From: Pseudanabaena sp. lw0831
GTDB lineage: Bacteria > Cyanobacteriota > Cyanobacteriia > Pseudanabaenales > Pseudanabaenaceae
Assembly: GCF_016584665.1 (NCBI RefSeq)
Contig: NZ_BBJB01000069.1
Location: 42,540-106,539, forward strand
Length of the DNA stretch: 64,000 nucleotides
Direction of reading: 5' to 3'
Program-made: the position numbers and the translations under genes
The notes under the pieces: model-generated
Databases searched by the model: none
Seen by the model: only the letters and a program-made list of their open reading frames with translations
What the model was told of the DNA's origin: nothing
Part shown: positions 1-9,182 of the stretch, in pieces
Numbering within the stretch: the first letter of the stretch is position 1
Layout of the letters: every line of letters begins with the position of its first letter

Positions 1-1288
1 GAGCCAGCAAAGTAAAGCGCACCAGATTACCTTGAGCATCGAGAAGTTGTTGTTCAGAATTATATTTATATCCTGCTTGCAAAAGAATCTCTTTTGACTT
101 TTCAGGCTGATAATCATAAACTTTGAGTCCTTTTTCGGGAGGGAAGAAATAGGGACTAGGGATAGAAACTGGTGAATTTTGAGTCTGGGCTAAGCCTCTC
201 GACAGATTGGTAATTATCGCTTCTCGATTGATAGCATAGGCAACAGCGCGACGGAAGATGACATCATTAAACCATTTTGATTTTTTCGGATCAACAAAGG
301 CTTCATTAGTTTTAGGATTTTTGCCCTTATTTAGGTTGAACATGATGAATGCCTGACCTGTAGAGGGGCCAGCATTATAGATTTTGTAGCGATCGCGCTG
401 TTCAAAACGCTTTAGCAATTGATAGTCTTCGCCGCGTAAGCGATACATATCGAGGTCTTGCGATCTGAAGCGCAGTAGGGCGGTATCTGGAGATTCCACA
501 ATCTGCATGACAAATTGTTTGATATAGGGAAATCCCTTTTTCCAGTAATAGGGATTGGGCTTATAGATGATGCGTTCAGAAGGTCGATATTCTTGGATTA
601 TATATGGGCCACTGCCAACTAGTTGATTGACAGGTGTTGTAAGAGTCCATGTTTCTAAAAACTTTAGCTTCTGATTAGGAACTTTCGGATCTTCCTTGAG
701 GGTCGGTTCAAAAACATGTTTAGGTAAAATACCAATCCCACCGATGGTGCGTAAAGCAGGTGCAAAGGGTTCGCTCAGAAAGAAGGAAATACGGCGATCG
801 TCGAGCTTCTCAACTTTGGGAAGAGTTTGTGATTGTCCAACTCGCAGGACATCACGAGTGCCAGTGGGAATCTTCTCGTTGAAGATCACATTTTGATAGG
901 TAAATAAAACATCATCAACAGTGAGAGGTTGACCATCTGACCATTTCAAATCAGGGCGCATCGTGAAAATTAGTTGCTTACCTTCCTGTTGAATTTCCCA
1001 TTTTTCGGCTAATTCAGGTTCTAAATCTTTGGTGATTGGATTTTCGGTGATCATCCCAGTGAGTGTATAGCCGATCGCAATGCCACTATAAGCTTCCTGA
1101 ATTAAGACAGGATTAAAAGTTTTGATGTCGCCATCAAGGGGAACTACTAAACGATTCTTTATAGTTTCTGGTGCGATCGCACAACCCCAAAGCAGTAGGG
1201 AACAGATACTAATCAGTAGTAGTAATACCAATGCCTTCCATTGCTTGACCTTTGCTCGTTTCTGAATACTTTTTCTCACGATCGCCAT
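1..1288 (-). CDS. ABC transporter substrate-binding lipoprotein, family 5 (partial, C-terminus beyond window)
   Basis: Extracytoplasmic solute-binding component of a peptide/nickel/opine-type ABC importer (SBP_bac_5 fold). The frame is open from the window edge to an ATG at 1288, giving about 429 residues of a protein that is usually 520-600, so the C-terminus lies outside. The N-terminus has a basic stretch, a Leu-rich hydrophobic core and the Cys of LLLWGC at residue 36, a lipoprotein signal with an unusual Trp at -2. The mature region carries family-like stretches: a WSDGQPLTVDDVLFTY motif, then GIGILPKH, then GSGPYIIQEY. The substrate cannot be read from the sequence. No permease gene is visible in the window. 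The family call is firm. Confidence 0.85.
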   Translation of the reverse strand, partial: MAIVRKSIQKRAKVKQWKALVLLLLISICSLLLWGCAIAPETIKNRLVVPLDGDIKTFNPVLIQEAYSGIAIGYTLTGMITENPITKDLEPELAEKWEIQQEGKQLIFTMRPDLKWSDGQPLTVDDVLFTYQNVIFNEKIPTGTRDVLRVGQSQTLPKVEKLDDRRISFFLSEPFAPALRTIGGIGILPKHVFEPTLKEDPKVPNQKLKFLETWTLTTPVNQLVGSGPYIIQEYRPSERIIYKPNPYYWKKGFPYIKQFVMQIVESPDTALLRFRSQDLDMYRLRGEDYQLLKRFEQRDRYKIYNAGPSTGQAFIMFNLNKGKNPKTNEAFVDPKKSKWFNDVIFRRAVAYAINREAIITNLSRGLAQTQNSPVSIPSPYFFPPEKGLKVYDYQPEKSKEILLQAGYKYNSEQQLLDAQGNLVRFTLLA

Positions 1289-1325
1289 CTTCCCTAAAAA
1301 TTCAACAAAACAAAGTAATTTTTTA

Positions 1326-1366
1326 GTAATTGTGTTGCGGTAGCGAAGCGACCGCAACACAATTAC
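1326..1366. repeat. Perfect hairpin, 16-bp arms
   Basis: Arms 1326-1341 and 1351-1366 are exact reverse complements around the 9-nt loop AGCGAAGCG. The hairpin lies between ispF (which ends at 1376 on the minus strand) and the start of the binding-protein gene. It could act as a terminator, but no clear U-tract follows it. The loop resembles those of many other hairpins in this window. Confidence 0.8.
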
Positions 1367-1375
1367 ATTTAGCCA

Positions 1376-1855
1376 TTAGCTTTTAACTAATAAAACTACG
1401 GCGTGAACTGCGATCGCTTCTTTTTGCCCGATCGCATCCATGCCTTCGTTAGTGGTAGCCTTGACACTGACACAATCAATCGGCAAATTCATTGCTTGAG
1501 CTAGGCGATCGCGCATTGCTTTAATATGTGGTTTGAGTTTGGGCGCTTCGGCAATCACCATTGAGTCAAGATTATTCACGCGCCAACCCTGTGCTCCGAT
1601 TAGCTCCTGTACTTGCTGCAATAGCATAATGCTATCGGCTCCTGCCCATTTGGGGTCAGAGGGTGGAAAATAATGTCCAATATCACCAAGGGCAAGCGCT
1701 CCCAGCATGGCATCCATGATTGCATGGGTCAGCACATCGGCATCGCTATGTCCTAGTAGTCCTTTTTCATAAGGAATTTCGACACCTCCAAGGATCAGGC
1801 GGCGATCGCTAACGAGTCGGTGCAGGTCATAACCATTGCCAATGCGGATATTCAT
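1376..1855 (-). CDS. ispF: 2-C-methyl-D-erythritol 2,4-cyclodiphosphate synthase
   Basis: MEP-pathway enzyme that cyclises CDP-methylerythritol 2-phosphate to MEcPP with release of CMP, feeding isoprenoid, carotenoid and chlorophyll-phytyl synthesis. The 159-residue length is typical. The N-terminal GYDLHRL holds the metal-binding Asp-x-His, [15 protein letters not shown] is the family signature, and [11 protein letters not shown] and the C-terminal [18 protein letters not shown] are also conserved. The ATG at 1855 begins directly with the conserved [10 protein letters not shown], so the start is secure. It stands alone, with hairpins on both sides. Confidence 0.97.
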   Translation of the reverse strand: MNIRIGNGYDLHRLVSDRRLILGGVEIPYEKGLLGHSDADVLTHAIMDAMLGALALGDIGHYFPPSDPKWAGADSIMLLQQVQELIGAQGWRVNNLDSMVIAEAPKLKPHIKAMRDRLAQAMNLPIDCVSVKATTNEGMDAIGQKEAIAVHAVVLLVKS

Positions 1856-1920
1856 AGATGAGTAGGTGAGTTTAACTATTCATAATATAAACCCAATTTC
1901 ATGCGGTGTTAGTTTTGTCT

Positions 1921-1953
1921 TTAGTGTGGCGCGGCGTAGCCGCGTCACACTAA
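1921..1953. repeat. Hairpin, 15-bp arms, loop GTA
   Basis: Arms 1921-1935 and 1939-1953 pair with a single G-T mismatch around the trinucleotide GTA (core GCGGCGTAGCCGC). It lies in the divergent gap between ispF and the xdh operon. The same GCGGCGTAGCCGC core recurs at 17528-17562. Confidence 0.75.
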
Positions 1954-2055
1954 TTATTCTTTTTTTGTATCTTGGCGCACTTTAAGCAAAGTCTATTCGT
2001 TAATTAATTGATTTATATCAGCCTGTCAATTTGTTACTCCCGCAGAGAGATTCCC

Positions 2056-3474
2056 GTGACTCAACAGGTAAGCCCTATTTCCGTAACTGACTTTACGTTC
2101 ACCCTCAACGGTGCAATCTCCCGCGTTAAAAATCTTGCACCTACGACTACCCTGCTACACTATTTACGCCAAAATGGCTATGTGGGAACCAAAGAGGGTT
2201 GTGGCGATGGTGACTGCGGTGCTTGTACTGTCAATATCGTAGGTAAAGATAGTCATGGTAAGCCCCAGTATCAAGCTGTAAATAGTTGCTTAGTTCCCAT
2301 CGGCGCGATCGCAGGACGAGAGGTGATTACTGCCGAGGGTATCGCCAATGGGCAACTGCATCCAGTCCAAACCGCGATGGTAGAAACGGCAGGATCGCAA
2401 TGTGGCTATTGCACTCCTGGCTTCATCATGAGTATGTTTGCGGCTTACTACAATGGCAGCCTGAGCAATGACATCTGCATTGAGGGCAATCTCTGTCGCT
2501 GCACAGGCTATATACCAATCCGCAAAGCAGCGCAACAATTAGCGACAACAATTCCCGATGATCAATTCAGCACTGAGCTAGCTCAAAAAAATTCTGATTT
2601 GGTTGCGATCGCCTATATAAATGCCCAGCAGCAATTTTATCGCCCCACAGAGCTGTCAGAAGCACTGCAACTACTTCAGCAATATCCCGAAGCGACCTTG
2701 GTTGCGGGTGCAACAGATTTGGGATTAGAAATGAGTTGGCATCGGCGGACTTACCCAGTGCTAATTTCCTTGGAAGCAATTGCAGATCTAAAGCAGATTA
2801 ACCAAACCGATGACTATGTGGAGATTGGCGCGGCGGTTCCCCTCAGTCATATTGAAGATTTGCTGCATGGTGTTTTCCCTAGCCTTGATGAAATGCTGCA
2901 TTGGTTTGCGGCAAGGCAGATCCGCAATCGGGCGACCTTAGGCGGCAATATTGGCACGGCTTCTCCCATTGGCGATTTGCCACCTGTGTTACTGGTCCTT
3001 GATGCGACCTTGAAGTTAGATAGTGTTGAAGGCGATCGCAGTTTACGATTAGCTGATTTCTTTAAAGGCTATCGGCAAACGGAACTGAAGCAAGGCGAAA
3101 TCATCTATTCAGTGACAATTCCCAAAACGATCGCCTCTGGCGCAACTAAACGACTTAGCCAGTCTTACAAAATCGGCAAGCGTGGCACTGACGATATCAG
3201 TATCGTGGCAGCAGCTTTTGTGATTGATCTAGATGCTGACCAAAAAATTCTCCATGCGCGTCTTGCCTATGGTGGTGTCGCGGCAACTCCAATTAGAGCG
3301 ATCGCGGTCGAATCGATGCTAGTCGGTCAACCTTGGACAATAGAAACTGTGCGATCGGTGAAGCCTGCTCTGCATAAGGTATTTACGCCTCTTAGCGATC
3401 TTCGTGGAAGTACTGACTATCGCAAGATGCTAGTAGGAAATCTATTTGAGAAGTTTTTTGTTGAACATAGTTGA
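2056..3474 (+). CDS. xdhA: Xanthine dehydrogenase small subunit (2Fe-2S and FAD domains)
   Basis: Electron-transfer subunit of a xanthine dehydrogenase-type molybdenum hydroxylase. The N-terminal ferredoxin-like domain has GCGDGDCGACTV (first 2Fe-2S cluster, about residues 49-57 from this start). The next domain has CGYCTPGFIMS and CRCTGY (second cluster). From about residue 185 there is an FAD_binding_5 domain with VAGATDLGLE and ATLGGNIGTASPIGDLPP, then a CO-dehydrogenase flavoprotein C-terminal domain. The frame is open from a TTG at 2008, but the GTG at 2056 is preferred: AGAGAG lies just upstream and it removes 16 residues unlike the family. It heads an operon with the Mo subunit 69 bp downstream. 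Confidence 0.93.
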   Translation: MTQQVSPISVTDFTFTLNGAISRVKNLAPTTTLLHYLRQNGYVGTKEGCGDGDCGACTVNIVGKDSHGKPQYQAVNSCLVPIGAIAGREVITAEGIANGQLHPVQTAMVETAGSQCGYCTPGFIMSMFAAYYNGSLSNDICIEGNLCRCTGYIPIRKAAQQLATTIPDDQFSTELAQKNSDLVAIAYINAQQQFYRPTELSEALQLLQQYPEATLVAGATDLGLEMSWHRRTYPVLISLEAIADLKQINQTDDYVEIGAAVPLSHIEDLLHGVFPSLDEMLHWFAARQIRNRATLGGNIGTASPIGDLPPVLLVLDATLKLDSVEGDRSLRLADFFKGYRQTELKQGEIIYSVTIPKTIASGATKRLSQSYKIGKRGTDDISIVAAAFVIDLDADQKILHARLAYGGVAATPIRAIAVESMLVGQPWTIETVRSVKPALHKVFTPLSDLRGSTDYRKMLVGNLFEKFFVEHS

Positions 3475-3543
3475 AGAAACCAGTTGAAGCTCTGCCTCAA
3501 GTGGTATGCAATAGATTTTTTGTAGATATGGAAGGAATACAAA

Positions 3544-5874
3544 ATGACGATTACAGATCAAAAAGTCAGTAACAAAAAAAGCCATGAAAGCGCAGCAGGT
3601 CACGTTAGCGGCAGTGCTGTCTATACAGACGATCAACGTCTCCCCGCAGGGATGCTTTCCCTTTATCCTGTGCTGTCGCCCCATGCCCATGCCAAAATCA
3701 CCAAGCTTGACTGCACCGCCGCCTATGAAGTCGATGGAATGGTGATGATCCTAACGGCGGATGATGTTGCAGGTGAAAACAATACGGGTGTAATCATTCA
3801 CGATGAAGTATTGCTGCCCACTGATGAAGTGAGCTACTGGGGACAGGTGGTAGTTTGGGCAGTCGGTGAGACTGAAGAAGCGGCTCGTCAAGCTGCTACC
3901 AAGGTGATTGTCGAATATGAGCCTTTGCCAGCAATTATCAGTATTCAAGAGGCGATCGCTGCGGATAGTTACCATCTCAAAAAGCAGGTTATTAAACGCG
4001 GCGAACCTGATACGGCTCTTAAAGATTGCGATCGCATCCTCGAAGGCGAACTGGAAGTCGGCGGGCAGGATCATTTCTATTTAGAAACCCATACCAGTTG
4101 GGCAGTTCCTGATGGAGAGAATGGCTACAAAGTTTACAGCTCAACCCAACATCCCAGTGAAACTCAAGTAATCGTAGCGCGGGTATTGGGATTGCCCAGC
4201 AGTCATGTTGTCGTTACCTGTCTGCGGATGGGAGGCGCATTTGGGGGGAAAGAATCTCAAGCTAATCCCTTTGCTGCCGCCGCAGCTTTGGCAGCTTATA
4301 AAACGGGTCGTCCTGCCAGAGTCAGTTTACGCCGACATCAAGACATGATCGTTACAGGCAAGCGACATAACTTTTTAGGCAAATACCAAGTTGGCTTTAC
4401 TAACGATGGACTAATTACAGCGCTCAAAGCTGAGCTATATGCAGACGGGGGCTGGAGCCTTGACCTGTCGCCGCCTATATTGATGCGAGCGATGATGCAC
4501 ATCGATAACGCCTACTACATCCCTCATTTGGAAGTACAAGGATGGATTGCTAAAACTAATCGAGTTTCTAATACCGCTTATCGCGGGTTTGGGGGGCCAC
4601 AGGGCATGGTTGTTTGTGAAGAAGTTGTCGATCGCATAGCACGTACCCTCGGTTTGTCGCCCGAAGTCGTGCGGGAACGGAACTTCTATCATGGGACTGG
4701 CGAAACTAGTACCACTCACTATGGACAGGATATAGTTCATAACCGCATCGATCTGGTATGGACTGAAGCCAAGGAAAAATCGAATTTTAGCGATCGGCAA
4801 GCCCAAATCGCCCAATTCAATCAAACAAGTCCCTACAAAAAACGCGGTCTTGCGATTACTCCTATGAAGTTCGGGATTTCCTTCACCAAGACCGATTACA
4901 ACCAAGCAGGTGCACTAGTTCTCATCTATACCGATGGCAGCATTCAGGTAAATCACGGTGGCACAGAAATGGGACAGGGGCTACATACAAAAATGCTCCA
5001 AGTCGCCGCAAAGTCCCTTGGTGTCAAACTCGATCGCTTTCGGATCATGCCCACAAGTACCGATAAAGTCCCGAACACTTCAGCGACAGCAGCCTCTAGT
5101 GGTTCCGATCTCAATGGTCAAGCAGTCAAGGATGCCTGTGAAATCCTGAGGAAACGCATGGCAACCGTGGCTGTAAAAATGCTCAATCTTGATGCCCCCG
5201 AAGATCTTGTTTTCGAGGATGATTGGATCTATTGCCGCACCTATCCCAGCGCAAGGATCGCGTTTGAGGAAGTGGTGAAGCAAACCTATAATGAGCGGAT
5301 TAGCCTCTCGGCAAATGGCTTCTATCGCACGCCAAATATTTTTTGGGATGCCAAGCTGAACAAGGGTCGTCCTTTCTATTACTTCTCTTACGGTGCGGCT
5401 GTGAGTGAAGTCGAAGTCGATGGATTCACGGGTACATTTAAACTACGACAGGTGGATCTTGTCCAAGATGTTGGAGAATCAATTAATCCATTAATTGATA
5501 AAGGTCAGATCGAAGGTGGCTTTGTACAGGGGATGGGTTGGCTGACTATGGAAGAATTAGTCTGGGATAAAATCGGTCGATTGCTAACCTACGCGCCAAG
5601 TACTTATAAAATTCCCACTGTTAGCGAAATTCCCGAACAATTCAATGTCAATCTACTAGAACGCGCCGCTCAAGATGGTGTAATTTTTGGTAGTAAAGCG
5701 ATCGGTGAACCTCCATTTATGCTAGCGATATCCGTAAGAGAATCCATTCGCAGTGCTGTCGCCGCCTTTGGTAATGCTGACTATGTGCCCTTGGCGCTTC
5801 CTGCTACACCTGAGGCGACCCTCTGGGCGATCGAGTCGGTGAAGGCGGCTTCTCTATCGGCTCTGCAAGTATGA
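3544..5874 (+). CDS. xdhB: Xanthine dehydrogenase molybdopterin-binding large subunit
   Basis: Catalytic subunit that binds the Mo-pyranopterin and oxidises hypoxanthine and xanthine to urate; 776 residues, normal for XdhB. Seen in order: the Ald_Xan_dh_C domain (GHVSGSAVYTDD), the MGGAFGGKES loop whose Glu matches a substrate-binding Glu of xanthine oxidases, AYRGFGGPQG with the substrate-contacting Arg, GTEMGQGLHTKM, and near the C-terminus GSKAIGEPPFM with the catalytic Glu. These residues favour a purine substrate over a generic aldehyde oxidase, which is an inference from family knowledge. A GGAAGG ribosome site precedes the ATG. The stop overlaps the xdhC start by ATGA. Confidence 0.95.
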   Translation: MTITDQKVSNKKSHESAAGHVSGSAVYTDDQRLPAGMLSLYPVLSPHAHAKITKLDCTAAYEVDGMVMILTADDVAGENNTGVIIHDEVLLPTDEVSYWGQVVVWAVGETEEAARQAATKVIVEYEPLPAIISIQEAIAADSYHLKKQVIKRGEPDTALKDCDRILEGELEVGGQDHFYLETHTSWAVPDGENGYKVYSSTQHPSETQVIVARVLGLPSSHVVVTCLRMGGAFGGKESQANPFAAAAALAAYKTGRPARVSLRRHQDMIVTGKRHNFLGKYQVGFTNDGLITALKAELYADGGWSLDLSPPILMRAMMHIDNAYYIPHLEVQGWIAKTNRVSNTAYRGFGGPQGMVVCEEVVDRIARTLGLSPEVVRERNFYHGTGETSTTHYGQDIVHNRIDLVWTEAKEKSNFSDRQAQIAQFNQTSPYKKRGLAITPMKFGISFTKTDYNQAGALVLIYTDGSIQVNHGGTEMGQGLHTKMLQVAAKSLGVKLDRFRIMPTSTDKVPNTSATAASSGSDLNGQAVKDACEILRKRMATVAVKMLNLDAPEDLVFEDDWIYCRTYPSARIAFEEVVKQTYNERISLSANGFYRTPNIFWDAKLNKGRPFYYFSYGAAVSEVEVDGFTGTFKLRQVDLVQDVGESINPLIDKGQIEGGFVQGMGWLTMEELVWDKIGRLLTYAPSTYKIPTVSEIPEQFNVNLLERAAQDGVIFGSKAIGEPPFMLAISVRESIRSAVAAFGNADYVPLALPATPEATLWAIESVKAASLSALQV

Positions 5875-6836
5875 TCTACAAAGAGCTTTTATCATTACTT
5901 AGTCAAGACGCTGTGGTCGTAGCAACGGTAATTAGCACTAAAGGTTCTGTGCCGAGAGAGATAGGGGCGAAAATGCTAATTACTTGCGATCGCTGCATTG
6001 ACACGATCGGTGGTGGTGCAGGAGAGGCAAAGGTAATCTCGCAGGCAAGAGAAGTTCTGCAAACTGGAGAAAAAAGGCGGATAGAAATTGACCTAACTGG
6101 ATCGCCCAAGCGTCAGACTGAGGGAGTTTGCGGTGGTTGGATGGAGATCCTTTTAGAGCGATGGCATGGCGAGGCTGCGATCGCGATCGCGCAGCAGATA
6201 CTGACAGAATTAAAATTAGGTCGATCGCTTACTTTGGTTACGCCTTTTAGTGATGCACATCCATACTTGATCAAGGAAAAAGGAGAAAGGAAAAAGGAAA
6301 AAGATGGGGAGGTTTTTATTGAGATGTTGGAGCCTGTGCCAATATTGCTGATCGTCGGTGCGGGGCATGTGGGGGAACAGCTTGCTAAGGTCGCGCATTT
6401 AATCGGTTTTCAGATTGCGCTTCAGGACGATCGTCCTGAATGGGCAACTCCAGAAAGATATCCTCAAGCTCCTTTTATCTATTCTCACATCGATCAAGCT
6501 TTGGGGGAACTCTCAAATCATCCGAGTCTCTATGTGGCTCTAGTCACACGCGGCTATCGCTATGATTTGGATGCTTTAACAGCTTTACTAAATCGCGATT
6601 TACCCTGTGCTTATATCGGCATGATTGGCAGTGAGAGGAGGGTGATGCAAGTGTACGAACAAACCAAACAAATGGGAATCTCTGCGGCTAAACTTAAATC
6701 TATCTATGCGCCGATTGGTCTAGATATCGGCGCTTTAACTCCTGCGGAAATTGCGGTTAGTATTGGCGCAGAGTTAATCATGCTGCGGCGTGGCGGTACT
6801 GGGCGATCGCTATCGGCAAGTCTGCGTAGTTTTTGA
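5871..6836 (+). CDS. xdhC: XdhC-family molybdenum cofactor maturation protein
   Basis: XdhC/CoxI-family chaperone that binds Moco, supports its sulfuration and inserts it into xanthine dehydrogenase. The N-terminal XdhC/CoxI domain shows TKGSVPREIGAKMLI and IGGGAGEAKVI. The C-terminal XdhC Rossmann domain shows LLIVGAGHVGEQLAKVA, LQDDRPEWA and YIGMIGSERRV. It overlaps xdhB by 4 bp, so translation is probably coupled. At about residues 135-147 there is a Lys/Glu-rich patch encoded by a purine-only run (6278-6310) between the two domains. A long hairpin at 6881-6935 follows the operon. Confidence 0.93.
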   Translation: MIYKELLSLLSQDAVVVATVISTKGSVPREIGAKMLITCDRCIDTIGGGAGEAKVISQAREVLQTGEKRRIEIDLTGSPKRQTEGVCGGWMEILLERWHGEAAIAIAQQILTELKLGRSLTLVTPFSDAHPYLIKEKGERKKEKDGEVFIEMLEPVPILLIVGAGHVGEQLAKVAHLIGFQIALQDDRPEWATPERYPQAPFIYSHIDQALGELSNHPSLYVALVTRGYRYDLDALTALLNRDLPCAYIGMIGSERRVMQVYEQTKQMGISAAKLKSIYAPIGLDIGALTPAEIAVSIGAELIMLRRGGTGRSLSASLRSF

Positions 6837-6880
6837 AATATTTAGTTGGGTTGAATCTTTGCAGCGATGTACGATCAAAA

Positions 6881-6935
6881 AAACCAAAAAAATTTGAAAG
6901 TGTTGCTTTGCAACACTTTCAAATTTTTTTGGTTT
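6881..6935. terminator. Long hairpin after xdh operon (26-bp perfect arms)
   Basis: Arms 6881-6906 and 6910-6935 are exact reverse complements with loop TTT. The position 44 bp after xdhC suggests it ends the operon. The outer AAACCAAA...TTTGGTTT resembles the other hairpin elements in the window. Confidence 0.65.
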
Positions 6936-6997
6936 GGGTTTGAGTAAAAAGTGCTGTAAAAAGCTGCAATAATTGAGATTAACTACAGCCTAACTTT

Positions 6998-8227
6998 ATG
7001 AGCGATCGCCTTCCAATCGATTCCATTAAAACCACAGATAAACCTCTTGAAATTTCAAATTTATGTCATTCCTTAGATGGCTGTGTGTTAGTTGTCGATG
7101 ACAATCCCACCAACTTGAGTGTGTTGGTGAACTTGCTGCGAGATGTGGGGCTGCGAGTATTGGTGGCAACCGATGGCGAAAGTGCGATCGAACAGATTGA
7201 GTATGTAAAGCCCGATCTAATTTTGCTGGATGTGATGATGCCAGGTATCGATGGCTTTGAGACTTGCCAACGCCTCAAGGCAAATCCTGAAACTGTCAAA
7301 ATCCCGATTATTTTTATGACTGCGCTCTCAGAAACAGTAGATAAAGTGCGCGGTTTATCATTGGGAGCCGTGGACTATGTAACCAAACCATTTGACCATG
7401 AAGAAGTATTGGTCAGAATTCGCACCCATTTAACGATCGCGAAACAGCGCCAGACCATCGAGTCCCAAAATCTGGATTTACAAACTGAAATTAGCGATCG
7501 CAAACGTGCCGAGGAATCCTTAACAATCTTTCTCCATGCAGTTTCCCACGACTTACGGAATCCTGTCACAGGTTTATTGATGGTATTAGATAATTTGGCG
7601 AAGACAGCAAGCATAAATGACGCAAATGTTCTACTACCAAAATCTACGCTTGAGAGAATGCAACAGAGTGGTTATCGACAGTTAGCGTTAATCAACTCAT
7701 TGCTGGAGTCTCACGTGAATGATGTCCATGGAATTGTCATTCATCCTCAACCTGTGGCGATCGTGGAGGTCATCCAAGCTGCGATCGATGATTTGCAACC
7801 ACTTTTAGATAAAGAAGAAACGGAAGTTGTTGTGCAAATAGCGCCCGAAATGCCACTTATTTTCGCTGATGCTGCTCATGTCTGTAGAGTCTTTCAAAAT
7901 CTGATTGCTAATGCGATTAAACATAATCCGCCAAATCTCAAACTCACAATTTCGGCAAAGATAAGTCCTGAAAATAAGCTCCTTTGTGAGGTTGCTGATA
8001 ATGGCGTAGGTATGACTAATGAACAAAGTGAACATCTATTTGAACTTTACACTCAAGGCAGGCATCATACTAAACTTAATCGGCGATCGCTCAGTCTTGG
8101 CTTAGGGCTTTACATCTGTCGGCAAATTGTCCAAGCTCACGGTGGTGCGATCGGGGTAACTGGTGAGATTAATATTGGTTCCCGCTTTTGGTTAACATTA
8201 CCAATTTTAGACGAAGAGCGTGTTTGA
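6998..8227 (+). CDS. Response regulator receiver-histidine kinase hybrid
   Basis: Cytoplasmic two-component signalling protein, 409 residues, with an N-terminal receiver domain and a C-terminal kinase. The receiver has the acidic pair in VLVVDDNPTN, phospho-acceptor Asp78 in LILLDVMMPG and the conserved Lys130 in VTKPFD. A short coiled linker (about 140-175) leads to the H-box AVSHDLRNP with His184, then an ATPase domain with N-box NLIANAIKH, G1 VADNGVGM and G2 SLGLGLYI. There is no membrane segment or input sensor, so signals probably arrive through the receiver. The ATG at 6998 is consistent with the domain start. No partner regulator is adjacent. Confidence 0.93.
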   Translation: MSDRLPIDSIKTTDKPLEISNLCHSLDGCVLVVDDNPTNLSVLVNLLRDVGLRVLVATDGESAIEQIEYVKPDLILLDVMMPGIDGFETCQRLKANPETVKIPIIFMTALSETVDKVRGLSLGAVDYVTKPFDHEEVLVRIRTHLTIAKQRQTIESQNLDLQTEISDRKRAEESLTIFLHAVSHDLRNPVTGLLMVLDNLAKTASINDANVLLPKSTLERMQQSGYRQLALINSLLESHVNDVHGIVIHPQPVAIVEVIQAAIDDLQPLLDKEETEVVVQIAPEMPLIFADAAHVCRVFQNLIANAIKHNPPNLKLTISAKISPENKLLCEVADNGVGMTNEQSEHLFELYTQGRHHTKLNRRSLSLGLGLYICRQIVQAHGGAIGVTGEINIGSRFWLTLPILDEERV

Positions 8228-8549
8228 GAAGTTTTTTGGGGTAAAAAAAGTGCAGAAAAGCTCCTAAAGGTATAGCCTGTCAATATAGAAAAAAGGACAG
8301 CGCTCAATCAATTAAAATCGCTAGTCGATTACCATCACCTGAAGAAGTTGGTGTTGACGGTGGTAAGTTGGTCAATTTGGTTAGCAGCCGTTACTGAATT
8401 AAAGAATCGTGTCAATTTATAATCTAACCACAATAGATCTTTTGAAAGTGTTGAGAAGCAACACTTTCAAAAGATCTATTGGTTCTGGAGTGAGCGCAAA
8501 GCATTGTAATATCTAAATCAGAATCATTGTACTTATTTGGAGTTAATCA
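8228..8549. other. Intergenic region with a start-less ORF remnant and a hairpin
   Basis: No gene is supported here. A plus-strand frame from 8276 to TAA at 8420-8422 is open for 48 codons but has no ATG or GTG near its beginning. Its second half could encode one hydrophobic helix, from a TTG at 8347. It may be a gene remnant. The only clear structure is the hairpin at 8432-8480. Confidence 0.4.
8432..8480. repeat. Perfect hairpin, 22-bp arms, loop AGAAG
   Basis: Arms 8432-8453 and 8459-8480 are exact reverse complements. The inner part TTTGAAAGTGTTG is shared with the hairpin at 6881-6935 (TTTGAAAGTGTTGC), while the outer parts differ. Confidence 0.8.
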
Positions 8550-8972
8550 ATGGGAACAACAATATGGGTCTTAAGCAAGAGCAAGACCACAGAAGGTGAT
8601 GACTGGGATCATTCGGCGCTGTTTTATGCTGTAGAGAAGCTGGATCTAATATGCGAACAGCAAGGTTTGGCGAAGATTTCTTCATTCCTAGACTGGACTG
8701 ACTTTGAGGCAAATATGTCTGAAGATGACGAATTTCCTGATGAGGAAGTACTGAGAGATAAAGCATCATGGTTCAATCCTTCGCAGGCTTTACCAATGTT
8801 GAGAGCTTTACGTGAATATGTAGCAATTAACGAATCTGAGCGAGAAAGTCTTTTGGAGCTAGGTAAACAGCATCTCTCAGAAGAGTTACTTGAAGACCTA
8901 GATGATTGCATATTAAAGGTCGAGAAGATCATTGCTGAGAATGATTTGTTCCATTTTTGTGTTGTCATGTAA
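8550..8972 (+). CDS. Hypothetical acidic protein
   Basis: I do not recognise this 140-residue protein. It is strongly acidic (a cluster SEDDEFPDEE near the middle), has no signal peptide or membrane segment, and looks predominantly helical in its second half. The N-terminus MGTTIWVLSKSKTTEGDDWDH could start with a short strand. ATG 8550 is the only good start. It stands immediately upstream of the decayed hlyD fragment that bounds the ATPase segment, so it may be the edge of conserved sequence or accessory itself. Codon use looks ordinary for the window. Confidence 0.6.
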   Translation: MGTTIWVLSKSKTTEGDDWDHSALFYAVEKLDLICEQQGLAKISSFLDWTDFEANMSEDDEFPDEEVLRDKASWFNPSQALPMLRALREYVAINESERESLLELGKQHLSEELLEDLDDCILKVEKIIAENDLFHFCVVM

Positions 8973-8991
8973 ATCCAATTGTAAAAATACA

Positions 8992-9135
8992 AACTCTCTT
9001 TTCTTTATGGCTTTTTGTCAGGCAGTTTCACAAATACGCGATCGCCTACTTTTGCACCGCTTAAAATTTGAGTCTGATTGTCTACAGTTGTACCAATCGT
9101 CACAGGTTAGAATTTGGGCTGCCCCTTTTCAATTT
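8992..9135 (-). pseudogene. Decayed duplicate of the 3' end of the HlyD-type adaptor gene
   Basis: On the minus strand this stretch reads as the last 35 or so codons of the intact adaptor gene at 13460: VTIGTTVDNQTQILSGAKVG, then DRVFVKLPDKKP and a stop. By eye the DNA matches 13450-13590 at about 90% over about 130 bp. Just upstream of the matching codons a Gln codon (CAA in the intact gene) has become TAA, and similarity ends within a few codons. It is a dead fragment with no start. With the intact copy it forms a direct repeat around 9136-13449. Confidence 0.85.
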
Positions 9136-9182
9136 ACTAATTCCACGGGATGAGTGGAAATGAGTTTGATAGCTTATTTTGT

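Noticed and set aside
8276..8422. 48-codon plus-strand frame with a hydrophobic segment
   Set aside because: No ATG or GTG near its 5' end and no ribosome site. Kept only as a possible remnant in the intergenic note.
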